From contig PMZJ01000023.1 of assembly GCA_003170415.1 (NCBI GenBank), forward strand, positions 42,561 through 106,560: a stretch of 64,000 nucleotides of DNA, in the 5' to 3' direction. Both the position numbers and the translations under genes were made by a program. Origin of the DNA: Phycisphaerales bacterium (GTDB taxonomy: Bacteria > Planctomycetota > Phycisphaerae > Sedimentisphaerales > Anaerobacaceae). Below are positions 10,478-18,909 of this stretch, piece by piece (positions within the stretch are counted from its first letter, which is position 1; every line of letters starts with the position of its first letter). The notes under the pieces are model-generated. The model saw only the letters and a program-made list of their open reading frames with translations, was not told where the DNA came from and did no database searches.

Positions 10478-11485
10478 ATGGATAGATTGCGAACCGCGGT
10501 TGTTGGTGCAGGCAAAATGGGTGAAATCCACGCCCGCGTTTACTCTGAGCTGCCCCAGAGCAATCTCGTTGCCATTGTCGATATCGACGCCGACAAGGCA
10601 AAACGACTGGCGAAAAAATACCGTTGTGAATCGGCCCAGAATGTGACCGAACTGATTGGAAAAGTCGATGCGGTAACAATCGCCGCCCCGACCACTGAGC
10701 ATTTTGCGCTGGCAAAGCCGCTGATTGAGGCGGGTATCGCAATCCTTATCGAAAAACCACTTGCGGCCGATGTTGGTCAAGCGAGAGATATTGTCGCACT
10801 CGCCAGGAAGACCGGCTGTCTCGTTGCCGTAGGGCATTCCGAGCGATGCAACCCGGTTGTTCAGGCGATGAAACGGCTGCAAATCGAGCCGAAGTTTATT
10901 GAGGCGACGAGAATAAGCCCATATCCTTTCCGCTCAACCGATATCGGTGTTGTTCTCGATATTATGATTCACGACATCGATATTATTCTGTCGCTCGCCG
11001 CGAGCAAGGTTGTCAAGGTTGATGCCGTGGGGATAGGCGTAATTGACCCCCAAAATGAAGATATTTGCAACGCCAGAATCGCTTTTGAAAACGGCTGTGT
11101 CGCCAATGTAACCGCGTCGCGGCTCGCTCTGAAAACCGAACGCAAAGTCCGGGTCTTCAGCAAGCAGGCGTACCTCAGCGTCGATTATTTCAAAAAGACG
11201 GGCGTGGTAATCAAAGCCGCCCCGAATATAGACGTTGTCGAGAAAATCAGGCAGCTCAAAAAAAGCGGCACGTTCGCTTTGCTTACCGCCGGCTGGCAGG
11301 ACCTTCTGCACCGCGAAACCCTCGACGTTGACGACAGGGAGCCGCTTCGCCTTGAGCAGGAGGCGTTTCTGCGGGCCGTTGCCGACAAATCCCTTCGGCC
11401 AGAAGTCATCGCCGAAGAAGGCCTTGCAGCGATGGAATGTGCTGCTATGATTCTCGAATCTATGCGGCAGCATAAATGGGAATGA
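10478..11485 (+). CDS. Gfo/Idh/MocA oxidoreductase in the lpx cluster
   Basis: A cytoplasmic NAD(P)-dependent dehydrogenase of 335 residues without a signal. It has the Rossmann motif AVVGAGKMG at residue 6, DIDADKA for cofactor binding, and EKPL near residue 95 with the conserved lysine. It sits 65 bases after lpxA. In some bacteria a relative in this place (GnnA) oxidises UDP-GlcNAc at C3 so that an aminotransferase (GnnB) can make the diamino sugar for amide-linked lipid A. No aminotransferase is adjacent here, so that role is only a suggestion. Confidence 0.8.
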   Translation: MDRLRTAVVGAGKMGEIHARVYSELPQSNLVAIVDIDADKAKRLAKKYRCESAQNVTELIGKVDAVTIAAPTTEHFALAKPLIEAGIAILIEKPLAADVGQARDIVALARKTGCLVAVGHSERCNPVVQAMKRLQIEPKFIEATRISPYPFRSTDIGVVLDIMIHDIDIILSLAASKVVKVDAVGIGVIDPQNEDICNARIAFENGCVANVTASRLALKTERKVRVFSKQAYLSVDYFKKTGVVIKAAPNIDVVEKIRQLKKSGTFALLTAGWQDLLHRETLDVDDREPLRLEQEAFLRAVADKSLRPEVIAEEGLAAMECAAMILESMRQHKWE

Positions 11486-11519
11486 TTATTTATTGTTGAT
11501 TAACGTTTAAGGGTGTTAT

Positions 11520-12122
11520 ATGAAATATGGCAGGAACTCAGGTGTTTATTTGTTGGGTGTGGCGGCGGCTGTTGTAATGGTTTTTACGTTCGGCTGTCCG
11601 GCGGACAAGAGAAATAACGAGGGTCGAACAATGGTAAAACTGGAAACCACGAAAGGCGATATTGTGATTGAAGTCAACGAAACGGCTGCCCCGGTAACAG
11701 CCGCCAATTTTCTGCAATACGTTCAGGAGGGCTTCTACGACGGGACGATATTCCACAGGGTCATACCCAATTTTATGATTCAGGGCGGCGGCTTTACCCC
11801 TGATATGAAGCAAAAAACCACCCGTCCGCCAATTGTTAATGAGGGCAAAAACGGCCTTAAGAATAAACGCGGCACATTAGCGATGGCCAGAACCAACGAC
11901 CCAGGCAGCGCCACCGCACAGTTTTTCATCAATCATGTTGATAATACCAATCTCGACTATTCTGCTCGCAATCCCGGCTACGCGGTCTTCGGGCAGGTCG
12001 TCGAGGGTATGGATGTTGTTGATGCAATAGCAAAGGTCAAGACCGGGACAAAGGGAATGTTCCAGGATGTCCCTGTTGAGCCGGTAATTATCAAATCCGC
12101 AAAGGTTGTGTCGAAGAAATGA
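11520..12122 (+). CDS. Cyclophilin-type peptidyl-prolyl isomerase, lipoprotein
   Basis: Catalyses cis-trans isomerisation of proline bonds, here outside the cytoplasm. The N-terminus is a lipoprotein signal ending in FTFGC (about residue 26). The cyclophilin domain follows: [16 protein letters not shown] (catalytic arginine in FHRV), [19 protein letters not shown] and [15 protein letters not shown]. 200 residues is typical of secreted single-domain forms. Its stop overlaps the next gene's start (ATGA), so the two are probably translated together. Confidence 0.92.
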   Translation: MKYGRNSGVYLLGVAAAVVMVFTFGCPADKRNNEGRTMVKLETTKGDIVIEVNETAAPVTAANFLQYVQEGFYDGTIFHRVIPNFMIQGGGFTPDMKQKTTRPPIVNEGKNGLKNKRGTLAMARTNDPGSATAQFFINHVDNTNLDYSARNPGYAVFGQVVEGMDVVDAIAKVKTGTKGMFQDVPVEPVIIKSAKVVSKK

Positions 12123-12625
12123 CAGCCGAGCAGGTAGTAAAGCATTTTAAGATGCAGCCATTGCCGCAGGAGGGCGGGTTTTTTATCGAAACCTACCGTG
12201 CTGCGGAAGTACTTAAAAAAGATATTCTGTCTGCCGGTGTTTCAGGCGACCGCAATATCAGCAGCGTTATTCTTTATCTGCTCACCGCCAAGACCGTATC
12301 GCTGATGCATCGGTTGAAACACGATGAGATGTTCCATTTTTATATGGGCAACCCGGTAACAATGCTTCAACTGCATCCTGACGGCTCAAGCGAAATTATC
12401 ACCCTCGGCCACGATATATTAAATGAACAAAAAGTTCAGGTTCTTGTCCCCAAAGGTGTCTGGCAGGGGGCTTTTATTCAGCCCAGCGGCAAATTCTCGC
12501 TGATGGGCTGCTCCGTCGCACCCGGCTTTGACGAAGCCGACTTTGAAATCGGTGACAGGGAAACGTTGCTTGCTAAATACCCGGATATGCGGGAGCGTAT
12601 TCTGCACCTTACTCACGCACACTAA
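12119..12625 (+). CDS. Cupin protein of the DUF985 family
   Basis: A 168-residue RmlC-like cupin. [28 protein letters not shown] is the usual opening, and [24 protein letters not shown] matches the family's substrate/metal pocket, with ...[18 protein letters not shown] near the end. The family's reaction is not settled; some members are sugar-phosphate epimerase-like. It overlaps the cyclophilin gene by 4 bases and is convergent with the endonuclease V gene, only 2 bases apart, with no terminator visible. Confidence 0.85.
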   Translation: MTAEQVVKHFKMQPLPQEGGFFIETYRAAEVLKKDILSAGVSGDRNISSVILYLLTAKTVSLMHRLKHDEMFHFYMGNPVTMLQLHPDGSSEIITLGHDILNEQKVQVLVPKGVWQGAFIQPSGKFSLMGCSVAPGFDEADFEIGDRETLLAKYPDMRERILHLTHAH

Positions 12626-12627
12626 CG

Positions 12628-13299
12628 CTAACCGAGTTTTGCCTGCCCAACCAATTGGTGCGCCAGCCGGCTCGGTTCAGGGATACGGTATTTTGTCGTG
12701 CATTCCAGAATAATGCTAATCGCGTCTTCCAGCATGCATTTGTGCCCGACTGAAACAAACACCGGCTTGACATCGGTTCGTGTTCGTAAAACCACGCCAA
12801 TCGTTTCATCCGAATCAACCAACGGGCAGTAACTGCCTTTTTTGTTTCCCGGTTCTTCGAATGTTCCTATGAGCCGGCTTTTTGCGCAGCCAATCGTTGG
12901 TTTCTCGATAAGCAAACCTATGTGCGAGGCGATTCCCAGCTGCCGGGGATGCGCAATACCCTGACCGTCAACGATTAAACAATCGGGCGTGTTTTTTAGT
13001 TTTTCGATTGCGTCGATACACGCCGGCGCCTCCCGAAATGACAACAAACCCGGTATGTAGGGGAAATCTACTTTGCGTGACGCTGTTGCCGTCTCGATAA
13101 TCGAAAAATCAGATAAGTCAATCACTACAGCCGATGCGAATATCTGTTCGCCATTTTTGCTGAACGCACAATCCAGCCCCGCAATTATTTTGGGTCTTTT
13201 CTTCATTGCGGTAAATCGCACTTGTGAGGCCAGTTGACGCTGTATCTCTATCGCTTCTTTACAGGACAAATCCCATTCGTGCAATTTTCTTGTTTTCAT
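12628..13299 (-). CDS. nfi: Endonuclease V (deoxyinosine repair)
   Basis: Cuts the second phosphodiester bond 3' of deoxyinosine and related lesions. The 223 residues contain the full signature: AGLDCAF with the first metal aspartate, YIPGLLSFREAP (the YIPG wedge and catalytic glutamate), DGQGIAHPRQLGIASHIG with the second aspartate, and GCAKSRLIG. The start at 13299 is the ATG of MKTRKLHEWDLSCKEAIEIQ. It has no obvious operon partner. Confidence 0.95.
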   Translation of the reverse strand: MKTRKLHEWDLSCKEAIEIQRQLASQVRFTAMKKRPKIIAGLDCAFSKNGEQIFASAVVIDLSDFSIIETATASRKVDFPYIPGLLSFREAPACIDAIEKLKNTPDCLIVDGQGIAHPRQLGIASHIGLLIEKPTIGCAKSRLIGTFEEPGNKKGSYCPLVDSDETIGVVLRTRTDVKPVFVSVGHKCMLEDAISIILECTTKYRIPEPSRLAHQLVGQAKLG

Positions 13300-13324
13300 T
13301 CTGGCGAATATATTAGGTCGCTAA

Positions 13325-13346
13325 ACAAACCCTTGCAAGGGTTTGT
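13325..13346. repeat. Perfect 22-bp palindrome
   Basis: ACAAACCCTTGCAAGGGTTTGT reads the same on both strands. It lies between the endonuclease V start and the stop of the cyclophilin/dockerin gene, so it could act as that gene's terminator or as an operator. No clear T-run follows. Confidence 0.55.
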
Positions 13347-13362
13347 GAAGAATTCGTGTTTG

Positions 13363-15276
13363 TTATTGCAGCCAGACCTGCATAAACAGGTCGAGGTCGT
13401 CGATATCGACTATTCCGTCGCCGTTGAGGTCGGTTGTCTTATTGGTTACGCTTTTTTGCCATTCGCTCGCCAATACGGCGAAGTCGCTGAAATTAACTAT
13501 GCCGTCAAAGTTAAAGTCGGCTTTTTCCGCCAACCTCGTATTCCCCATTCGCATCCAGTCATCGCTGAATAACTTTAAATCTGATATGTCAACACTTCCG
13601 TTGCGGTCCAGGTCTGCCGGCAACTCGCTGCCTTCGGCCAACCAGTAGCTGGCAAACCAGGCAAAGTCATTATTATTCGTTATCCCGTCGTTATCGATGT
13701 CGGCGAGCAATCTCCACTCATCGGGCGGAATGCTTGCCTTGACTGTCCCGCCTGCTGCTCCCATATTAATCCGAACATTTGCTGTTGTTATTCCTTCGTC
13801 ACCGAGACCTGAGCCCGGATTGCCGGCGTCAATGCAGAGGCTGTTATTTTTCCCCTCGCTCCATCCGTTAGCATCGTCCCACTGCCATATCTGGCTTTGC
13901 AGGTGATAATTATTACTATCGGAGTTTACAAAGCACGGGTCTGTATCCAGGTTTCCCGGTCCCCAGACGACTGGGCAATTTGTTTCGGTGGATATTTCTG
14001 CTTTTCCGCCATCAATATCGTTGTACAATACCTTTAGTGATGAAGGTGTTGATGCGCCGGCTAACGCAATCTCGTGACCGGAAATGGCTGTGTTGTTCCA
14101 CAATATCGAATTGCTCAAAGTTGCGCCGCTGTAATAATCGCAGAACAGGGCGCCTCCTTTCGATAAGGCGATGTTTTTACTGAATGTGCAGTTTGAAATT
14201 ACGGCGTTGCTGTCGTAGCAGTAAATACCGCCTCCGAAACTCGATGCTGTGTTGTTTGTGAATGTGCAGTTTTTAATTGTCGGGCTGCTGTTTTGGCACA
14301 TTATTGCGCCGCTGCTGGTCTGGTAACCATTGATAATCGTGAGTCCTTTCACCACGGAGTTGGCATCTTCACCTGTGTGGAAATAAAACGCCCTGTGCTT
14401 GTTTGCGGAGGTTGCCTGACAGTTGATTACTGTTGTTGTCACGGTATTAAAATCACGCGGCTCAATTGACCGGACAGTAATCGCCTTCCCTTTGAAGTCC
14501 AAATCTACGTTTCCAGTCCCTGTGTAAGTTGCCGGTGTCGGCACAACGTGTCCAGGCTCATTAACAACATCCATTCCCTTTTGTATTGTCTGGAAGGGAG
14601 CGTCCGGACTTCCAATACCGGTACTGTCGTTGCCCGTCGGCGAAACGCATACCCTTACCTGCTGTTTGTAAACATTAACCGGGTATGGCGTCCCATTCTG
14701 TTCATAATAGGGAATCCCATCGTTAGGACCCGAACTCGCAAATATGGGGGACTGCAGAATTTGGTCAACTATGTCCATTCCGGAAATAACCTGGCCGAAA
14801 ACACAATATCCGGCGCTGGTCGGTGTGCGATCAAGTGACGTATTGTTTGTGCCGTTTATATAAAACTGCGATGTGGCAGAATTAGCGTCCGATGTGCTTG
14901 CCATAGCAACGGTTGCACGCAGGTTGCTTAGCCCGTTGTAACTCTCATTGATTATCGGCGGTCGAAGACCTTCTGACTTAAGTTGCATACTACCATTTTC
15001 CAGGTAATAGCCGCCGCCCTGCATTATTTCGAATGTCGTGTAGTTTGTCACACGGTGTATCATAAGGCCGTCGTAAAAACCGCTGTTGACGTATTGCAGG
15101 AAATTATTGACAGTAATTGGTGCCTGGGTCGGAAAAAGTTCGATAGTGATATCGCCAAACATTGTTTCGATAACGACCTTGGGAGTGGTTTGGCTTGGTG
15201 TATAAGGAGGCGCACCGGCGGCGACAGCCGAAAAGACAAGTCCCGCCGCAAGAGATAAAAAAATAAGATGTTTCAC
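13363..15276 (-). CDS. Secreted cyclophilin with beta-helix and dockerin-like tail
   Basis: A 637-residue exported protein with three parts. After a signal peptide (1-~21) comes a cyclophilin domain (about 30-195; MIHRVTNYTTFEIMQGGGYY, ATVAMASTSDANSATSQFYIN, YCVFGQVISGMDIVDQI). Next is a right-handed beta-helix of the DUF1565/pectate-lyase type (about 215-420; SPTIKNCTFTNNT and NAVISNCTFSKN rungs). The end has four EF-hand/dockerin-like loops (DIDNDGITNNND, DLDRNGSVDISD, DFNFDGIVNFSD, DLNGDGIVDIDD). Such tails are common in Phycisphaerae and may anchor proteins. The start is GTG with AGAGGTCAAGG upstream. Residue E in HRVTNYTTFEI departs from typical cyclophilins. Confidence 0.88.
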   Translation of the reverse strand: MKHLIFLSLAAGLVFSAVAAGAPPYTPSQTTPKVVIETMFGDITIELFPTQAPITVNNFLQYVNSGFYDGLMIHRVTNYTTFEIMQGGGYYLENGSMQLKSEGLRPPIINESYNGLSNLRATVAMASTSDANSATSQFYINGTNNTSLDRTPTSAGYCVFGQVISGMDIVDQILQSPIFASSGPNDGIPYYEQNGTPYPVNVYKQQVRVCVSPTGNDSTGIGSPDAPFQTIQKGMDVVNEPGHVVPTPATYTGTGNVDLDFKGKAITVRSIEPRDFNTVTTTVINCQATSANKHRAFYFHTGEDANSVVKGLTIINGYQTSSGAIMCQNSSPTIKNCTFTNNTASSFGGGIYCYDSNAVISNCTFSKNIALSKGGALFCDYYSGATLSNSILWNNTAISGHEIALAGASTPSSLKVLYNDIDGGKAEISTETNCPVVWGPGNLDTDPCFVNSDSNNYHLQSQIWQWDDANGWSEGKNNSLCIDAGNPGSGLGDEGITTANVRINMGAAGGTVKASIPPDEWRLLADIDNDGITNNNDFAWFASYWLAEGSELPADLDRNGSVDISDLKLFSDDWMRMGNTRLAEKADFNFDGIVNFSDFAVLASEWQKSVTNKTTDLNGDGIVDIDDLDLFMQVWLQ

Positions 15277-15341
15277 CCTTGACCTCTTTGCCCCGATTAT
15301 ATAAAAATCCCCCCATCCCTGGACGAATTGATAATTTGTTG

Positions 15342-15370
15342 ATTATACCAGATTTTCCCCTAAGAGTCAA
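15342..15370 (-). promoter_or_regulatory. Sigma70-type promoter of the cyclophilin/dockerin gene
   Basis: On the minus strand TTGACT (15370-15365) and TATAAT (15347-15342) with a 17-base spacer. Confidence 0.7.
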
Positions 15371-15398
15371 GTGGCGTAACGGCTTATAGTGTTGGTAG

Positions 15399-16178
15399 TT
15401 ACGATTGACGTGGCGGCAAAAAGAACTGCATTGTCGTAGCCGTAACTGCCTCGGCGAATTTGGTAAATTCCATCCCCCTGAGTCCAGCGATAAATCTGGC
15501 GGTGTGGATAAGCAAGGCCGGCTCATTGACCTTCTGTTTTCGCATCGGCTCAGGCGACAAATATGGGGCGTCCGTCTCAATCATCAGCCGGTCGAGTGGA
15601 ACATATTTTGCGACCTCGCGGGTTGTCTCGGCGTTTTTGAATGTTACTACCCCCGTCAGTGAGATATACCAGCCCTTGTCCAAAACAATTTTCGTCTGCC
15701 GGACGTCGCCGGAGTAGCAATGGAAAACCAATCCCTTCAGGCCCGACTCGTGTGCTTCAAGAATCTCCATCGTCTCATCGAACGCCTCTCGCGAATGAAT
15801 AACAACCGGCAGGTTCAATTCTTTTGCGATTTCAAGGTGCCGAACGAAACTATCCTGTTGCTGCTGGGGCGACGAAAAATCGTAATGCAAATCCAGCCCC
15901 GTTTCACCGATTGCGACGACTTTTTTGTTCTGTGCGAGTCCTTTAATCTGAGCGATTGTTGGCCGGTCCGCTGATTTTGCGTTGTGAGGGTGAATCGCCA
16001 CGGCCGCGAACATATTTTCAAACCGGTCTGCTAATTCCACCGCCTTTTGGCTGTCTGCCAAATCTGTTCCAATAGTTATCCAGCCCGTAACGCCGGCGTC
16101 GATGCTCCGTCGAATTACGGCATCGATATCAGCAAACGGCTCATAGGTCAAATGGCAATGTGCGTCAATCAGATTCAT
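15399..16178 (-). CDS. tatD: TatD family metal-dependent hydrolase
   Basis: A TIM-barrel nuclease/hydrolase of the TatD family, linked to 3'-5' exonuclease activity on DNA. Metal-site motifs are all present: DAHCHL at residue 5, GETGLDLHYDF with the metal glutamate, PVVIHSREAF, HCYSGD and IETDAPYLSPEP. The normal FRGKRNEP segment reads MRKQKVNEP. 259 residues is typical. It starts three bases after yraN stops and probably shares its transcript. Confidence 0.93.
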   Translation of the reverse strand: MNLIDAHCHLTYEPFADIDAVIRRSIDAGVTGWITIGTDLADSQKAVELADRFENMFAAVAIHPHNAKSADRPTIAQIKGLAQNKKVVAIGETGLDLHYDFSSPQQQQDSFVRHLEIAKELNLPVVIHSREAFDETMEILEAHESGLKGLVFHCYSGDVRQTKIVLDKGWYISLTGVVTFKNAETTREVAKYVPLDRLMIETDAPYLSPEPMRKQKVNEPALLIHTARFIAGLRGMEFTKFAEAVTATTMQFFLPPRQS

Positions 16179-16181
16179 ATA

Positions 16182-16580
16182 TCATCGTACAAATGCGTTT
16201 TTGTAATGGCGGAATTCTGCTGGGCCGCGTTGGCCGAGCGTTATGGTTACAATATCAAAACGGTATGGCCGATTCTCGATTTCGTTGGTTGAGATAAAAT
16301 ACCGTGCCGTCCTTGTCATCCTGTCCATCTTCGGCTTTGTGATTACCGATTCGGTCGGGGTAAATTCCTCATCGGCTCTGGTTTTGACTTCGACAAAAAC
16401 AATCGACCGGTCGCTATCCACCATAATCAGGTCGATTTCGCCGGCCTTGCAGGCGTAGTTGCGCGTGAGGGTTTTAAGACCTTTTCGTTTGAGGAATTTC
16501 TCGCATTGCCGCTCCCCCCATTTGCCGAGCAGCTTAATATCCTTGAGCAGCTTGCTCCTCTGGAAAATTAATCCGAGCAA
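16182..16580 (-). CDS. yraN: YraN family protein (UPF0102), endonuclease-like fold
   Basis: A 132-residue protein of the Holliday-junction-resolvase-like UPF0102 family, function not established. Seen: LGKWGERQCEKFLKRKGLKTLTRNY, then GEIDLIMVD and FVEVKTRA, the D-ExK nuclease core. The only start is a TTG at 16580. Its ribosome site GGGAGG lies in a TCCCGAAAGGGA hairpin element (16591-16605). It lies between rplS and tatD on the same strand, as in many translation operons. Confidence 0.88.
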   Translation of the reverse strand: MLGLIFQRSKLLKDIKLLGKWGERQCEKFLKRKGLKTLTRNYACKAGEIDLIMVDSDRSIVFVEVKTRADEEFTPTESVITKPKMDRMTRTARYFISTNEIENRPYRFDIVTITLGQRGPAEFRHYKNAFVR

Positions 16581-16590
16581 AAATCAGCAA

Positions 16591-16605
16591 TCCTCCCGAA
16601 AGGGA
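16591..16605. repeat. CTCCCGAAAGGGA hairpin, partial copy of the dispersed element
   Basis: It shares CTCCCGAAAGGGA with 8221-8233, then diverges. It is flanked by similar AAATCAGCAA and AAATCTGCAATCAGCAA strings, as if inserted. On the minus strand it supplies the GGGAGG ribosome site of yraN. Confidence 0.45.
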
Positions 16606-16639
16606 CACCTAACGGCGGAAATCTGCAATCAGCAATTAT

Positions 16640-17008
16640 TTAGCTTACCACAGTATGTTCGCTGTGTTCCTGGACGAGCTTAGTTGACTTGCCCGTTCGC
16701 TCGCGGAGATAATAGAGCTTTGCTCTTCTGGTCTTGCCGCTTCGAGTCGCCTTGATATCGGTGATATTGGGCGAGTGCAGCGGGAAGATTCTTTCGACGC
16801 CTTCGCCTGCCACAATTCTGCGAACCGTGAAGGTCGAGTTGATGCCCCGGCCTTTGCGGGCGATTACCGTACCCGAAAATATGCCGATACGTTCCTTCTC
16901 GCCTTCTTTTATCCTGCAATGGACGTCAACTATGTCACCGATTTCAAAATGCGGAATATCCTTCTTCAGGCATTTGCTTTCGACCTTGTCAAGTAATGCT
17001 GTATTCAC
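16640..17008 (-). CDS. rplS: Large ribosomal subunit protein bL19
   Basis: Structural protein at the 30S-50S interface. It shows the family hallmarks IGDIVDVHCRIKEGEKERIGIFSGTVIARKGRGINSTFTVRRI and GVERIFPLHSPNI, then RRAKLYYLRERTGKSTK. 122 residues is normal. The start is GTG with AGGAG seven bases upstream. It has its own promoter and a hairpin in its leader. In most bacteria it follows trmD directly; here a sugar isomerase gene lies between them. Confidence 0.97.
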   Translation of the reverse strand: MNTALLDKVESKCLKKDIPHFEIGDIVDVHCRIKEGEKERIGIFSGTVIARKGRGINSTFTVRRIVAGEGVERIFPLHSPNITDIKATRSGKTRRAKLYYLRERTGKSTKLVQEHSEHTVVS

Positions 17009-17041
17009 TTTGTAACTCCTGATACTAACTAAGCTTATGGC

Positions 17042-17063
17042 AAAACCAGCCGGGCTGGGTTTT
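17042..17063 (-). promoter_or_regulatory. Hairpin in the rplS leader
   Basis: On the minus strand AAAACCCAGCCCGGCTGGTTTT folds into a short GC-rich stem flanked by A and T runs, between the rplS promoter and its start. It could be an attenuator or a protein-binding site of the leader. Confidence 0.35.
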
Positions 17064-17098
17064 CTGCGAGCAATTTACGCCCGCCCTTAAAACCAGTG

Positions 17099-17126
17099 AT
17101 TATAACCATTTTGGCCGCAATAACAA
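17099..17126 (-). promoter_or_regulatory. Sigma70-type promoter of rplS
   Basis: On the minus strand TTGTTA (17126-17121) and TATAAT (17104-17099), 16-base spacer; the leader to the GTG is about 85 bases. Confidence 0.65.
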
Positions 17127-17133
17127 GCAGTTT

Positions 17134-18015
17134 TTAGGCCTGATTTCGCAGTTTTTTGTAGTTTTTCAGCGACTGCTCGGCAGCTTCCAGCGGCGGATAC
17201 TCTCCGGATTCTTCTTCGATGATATACCACTGTGTGCCGCCGGTTGTTTCGCAAACCTCAAAGATCTCTTTCCATTTTACGTCGCCTTCGCCTATGAGAA
17301 CTTTTTTCTTGGTTGCGGAAAATTCCTTTAGGTGAATCGACAAGGAACGTCCCGGATACTTTTTCAGAATAGCGACAGGATCGCCGCCACCCTGCATGCA
17401 GTTGCCGGTATCGAGCTGCATAAACACTTCTTTGCTGGTGTTGCCGAAAAGAATGTCCCAGGGCGTCTCGCCGTCAATCGGCAAAAAATCTCCCTGATGG
17501 GAGTGATAGCCGATGCGGACGCCTTCATTTCTTGTCTTGTCCGCTAATTCATTAAAGGTTTTAGCTTTCGCCAGCCAGTCGGCTTTGGTGTTAAGCTGTT
17601 TTCTGTCGAGCCAGGGCACGATGACGAATTTATTGCCGATTGTTTTGTTAAACTCCATAGTCGCCGCGAGTTTTTCATTGGTGAGCAAATCGATTGCGGT
17701 ATGTGAGCCGCTGCAAAGCAGGCCGTTGTCATCGAGCATCTTGCGGACGTCCTTTGCCGAATAGTTGAAGAAGCCCGCGAACTCCACGCCCTTGTAGCCC
17801 ATTTTAGCTACCTTGGCTATGGTTCCGGGGAAATCCTTCGCGCATTCGGTTCGCACCGTCCACAGTTGCAGCCCCACCGGTATTTCCTTTTTTGCCTCTA
17901 TTGCTTTTTTCACTTCTTCCGCTCCTTTGGCGATTGCCTCTAACGAGCAAATTCCCGCGCAGGCAACCAAACCAGATTTAAGAATCATTCGACGTGACAT
18001 ATTTTCGCTTTTCAT
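17134..18015 (-). CDS. Xylose-isomerase-like TIM-barrel protein, exported
   Basis: A sugar phosphate isomerase/epimerase-family barrel (AP endonuclease 2 fold), 293 residues. The N-terminus MSRRMILKSGLVACAGICSLEAIA resembles a Tat signal. Barrel motifs include VGLQLWTVR, GVEFAGFF, GYHSHQGDF with a metal histidine, QLDTGNC, SIHLKEF and YIIEEESGEYPP. These fit a two-metal ketose/aldose isomerase or epimerase; the substrate is unknown. AGGTG precedes the ATG. It splits the usual trmD-rplS neighbourhood and belongs functionally with the secreted sugar enzymes here. Confidence 0.82.
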   Translation of the reverse strand: MKSENMSRRMILKSGLVACAGICSLEAIAKGAEEVKKAIEAKKEIPVGLQLWTVRTECAKDFPGTIAKVAKMGYKGVEFAGFFNYSAKDVRKMLDDNGLLCSGSHTAIDLLTNEKLAATMEFNKTIGNKFVIVPWLDRKQLNTKADWLAKAKTFNELADKTRNEGVRIGYHSHQGDFLPIDGETPWDILFGNTSKEVFMQLDTGNCMQGGGDPVAILKKYPGRSLSIHLKEFSATKKKVLIGEGDVKWKEIFEVCETTGGTQWYIIEEESGEYPPLEAAEQSLKNYKKLRNQA

Positions 18016-18060
18016 TTTTCACCTCATTTTTATTTTTTATCCGCCGGACGCAGGGCGGAT

Positions 18061-18783
18061 TTATTTCTGTTTATCTTTTAACAAATCCGGACGGTTTTGT
18101 CGAGTCCTTTCGAGCGATTGTTGCCTGCGCCATTTTTCGATTTCGCCGTGATGACCGGAAAGCAGAATATCCGGCACGGTCAATCCCCGAAACGTTTCAG
18201 GCCTTGTATATTGCGGATACTCCAAGCCGCCTGCGGTGAGTGAGGTCGAACCGCCGTTTGCGGCTTCGCTGAATGTCTCATCTTCCGCAGATTCTCCATC
18301 GCCGAGTGCGCCGGGCAGCAATCGAACAACCGCGTCGATAATAACCATCGCAGCCAGTTCCCCGCCCGAAAGCACGTAATCGCCGATTGAGATTTGCTCG
18401 GCGTTCAATCCCGTCCTGATTCGTTCGTCGAACCCCTCGTAATGGCCCGCGATGAGGATGAGCCGTTTTTCGCCGGCAAGTTCCGATGCTAATTTCTGTG
18501 TGAAGGGTTTGCCCTGTGGCGTCAGCAGGATGACCCAGCCTTTATCAGGTGATAATTTTTCGACCTTTTCAAAGCAGTCGAAGACCGGCTGGCACATCAT
18601 CACCATTCCCGGCCCGCCCCCGTATGGCCGGTCGTCAACCTTCTTGTGCTTGTCTTTGGAGGAATCTCTGATATTCGTCAGAGCGATATCGACGACGCCC
18701 GCATCTTTGGCCCGTTTGAGTATCGAATGATTCAGCGGCGACTCAAACATCTCCGGAAACAGCGTTAAGACATCAATTCGCAT
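18061..18783 (-). CDS. trmD: tRNA (guanine37-N1)-methyltransferase TrmD
   Basis: Methylates G37 of tRNAs using SAM, preventing frameshifts. The trefoil-knot SPOUT domain carries [34 protein letters not shown] and [26 protein letters not shown]. The C-terminal part, with DETF and [14 protein letters not shown], is complete. 240 residues is normal. No rimM lies beside it. Confidence 0.97.
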   Translation of the reverse strand: MRIDVLTLFPEMFESPLNHSILKRAKDAGVVDIALTNIRDSSKDKHKKVDDRPYGGGPGMVMMCQPVFDCFEKVEKLSPDKGWVILLTPQGKPFTQKLASELAGEKRLILIAGHYEGFDERIRTGLNAEQISIGDYVLSGGELAAMVIIDAVVRLLPGALGDGESAEDETFSEAANGGSTSLTAGGLEYPQYTRPETFRGLTVPDILLSGHHGEIEKWRRQQSLERTRQNRPDLLKDKQK

Positions 18784-18859
18784 CGTTGTTCAGACAAACC
18801 TCTCTGGCATTTTGGTTGTTTCGTTTATTTGCCAAAATTCATATTTTTGTTTTCGAGTC

Positions 18860-18888
18860 ATTATATTACAATAGTATCATAACAGAAA
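18860..18888 (-). promoter_or_regulatory. Possible promoter of trmD
   Basis: On the minus strand TTTCTG (18888-18883) and TATAAT (18865-18860), 17-base spacer; the -35 is poor. It overlaps the start region of the divergent mntA-like gene, so the two would compete. Confidence 0.4.
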
Positions 18889-18909
18889 GAGATGTTAGGC
18901 AGGTTAAGA

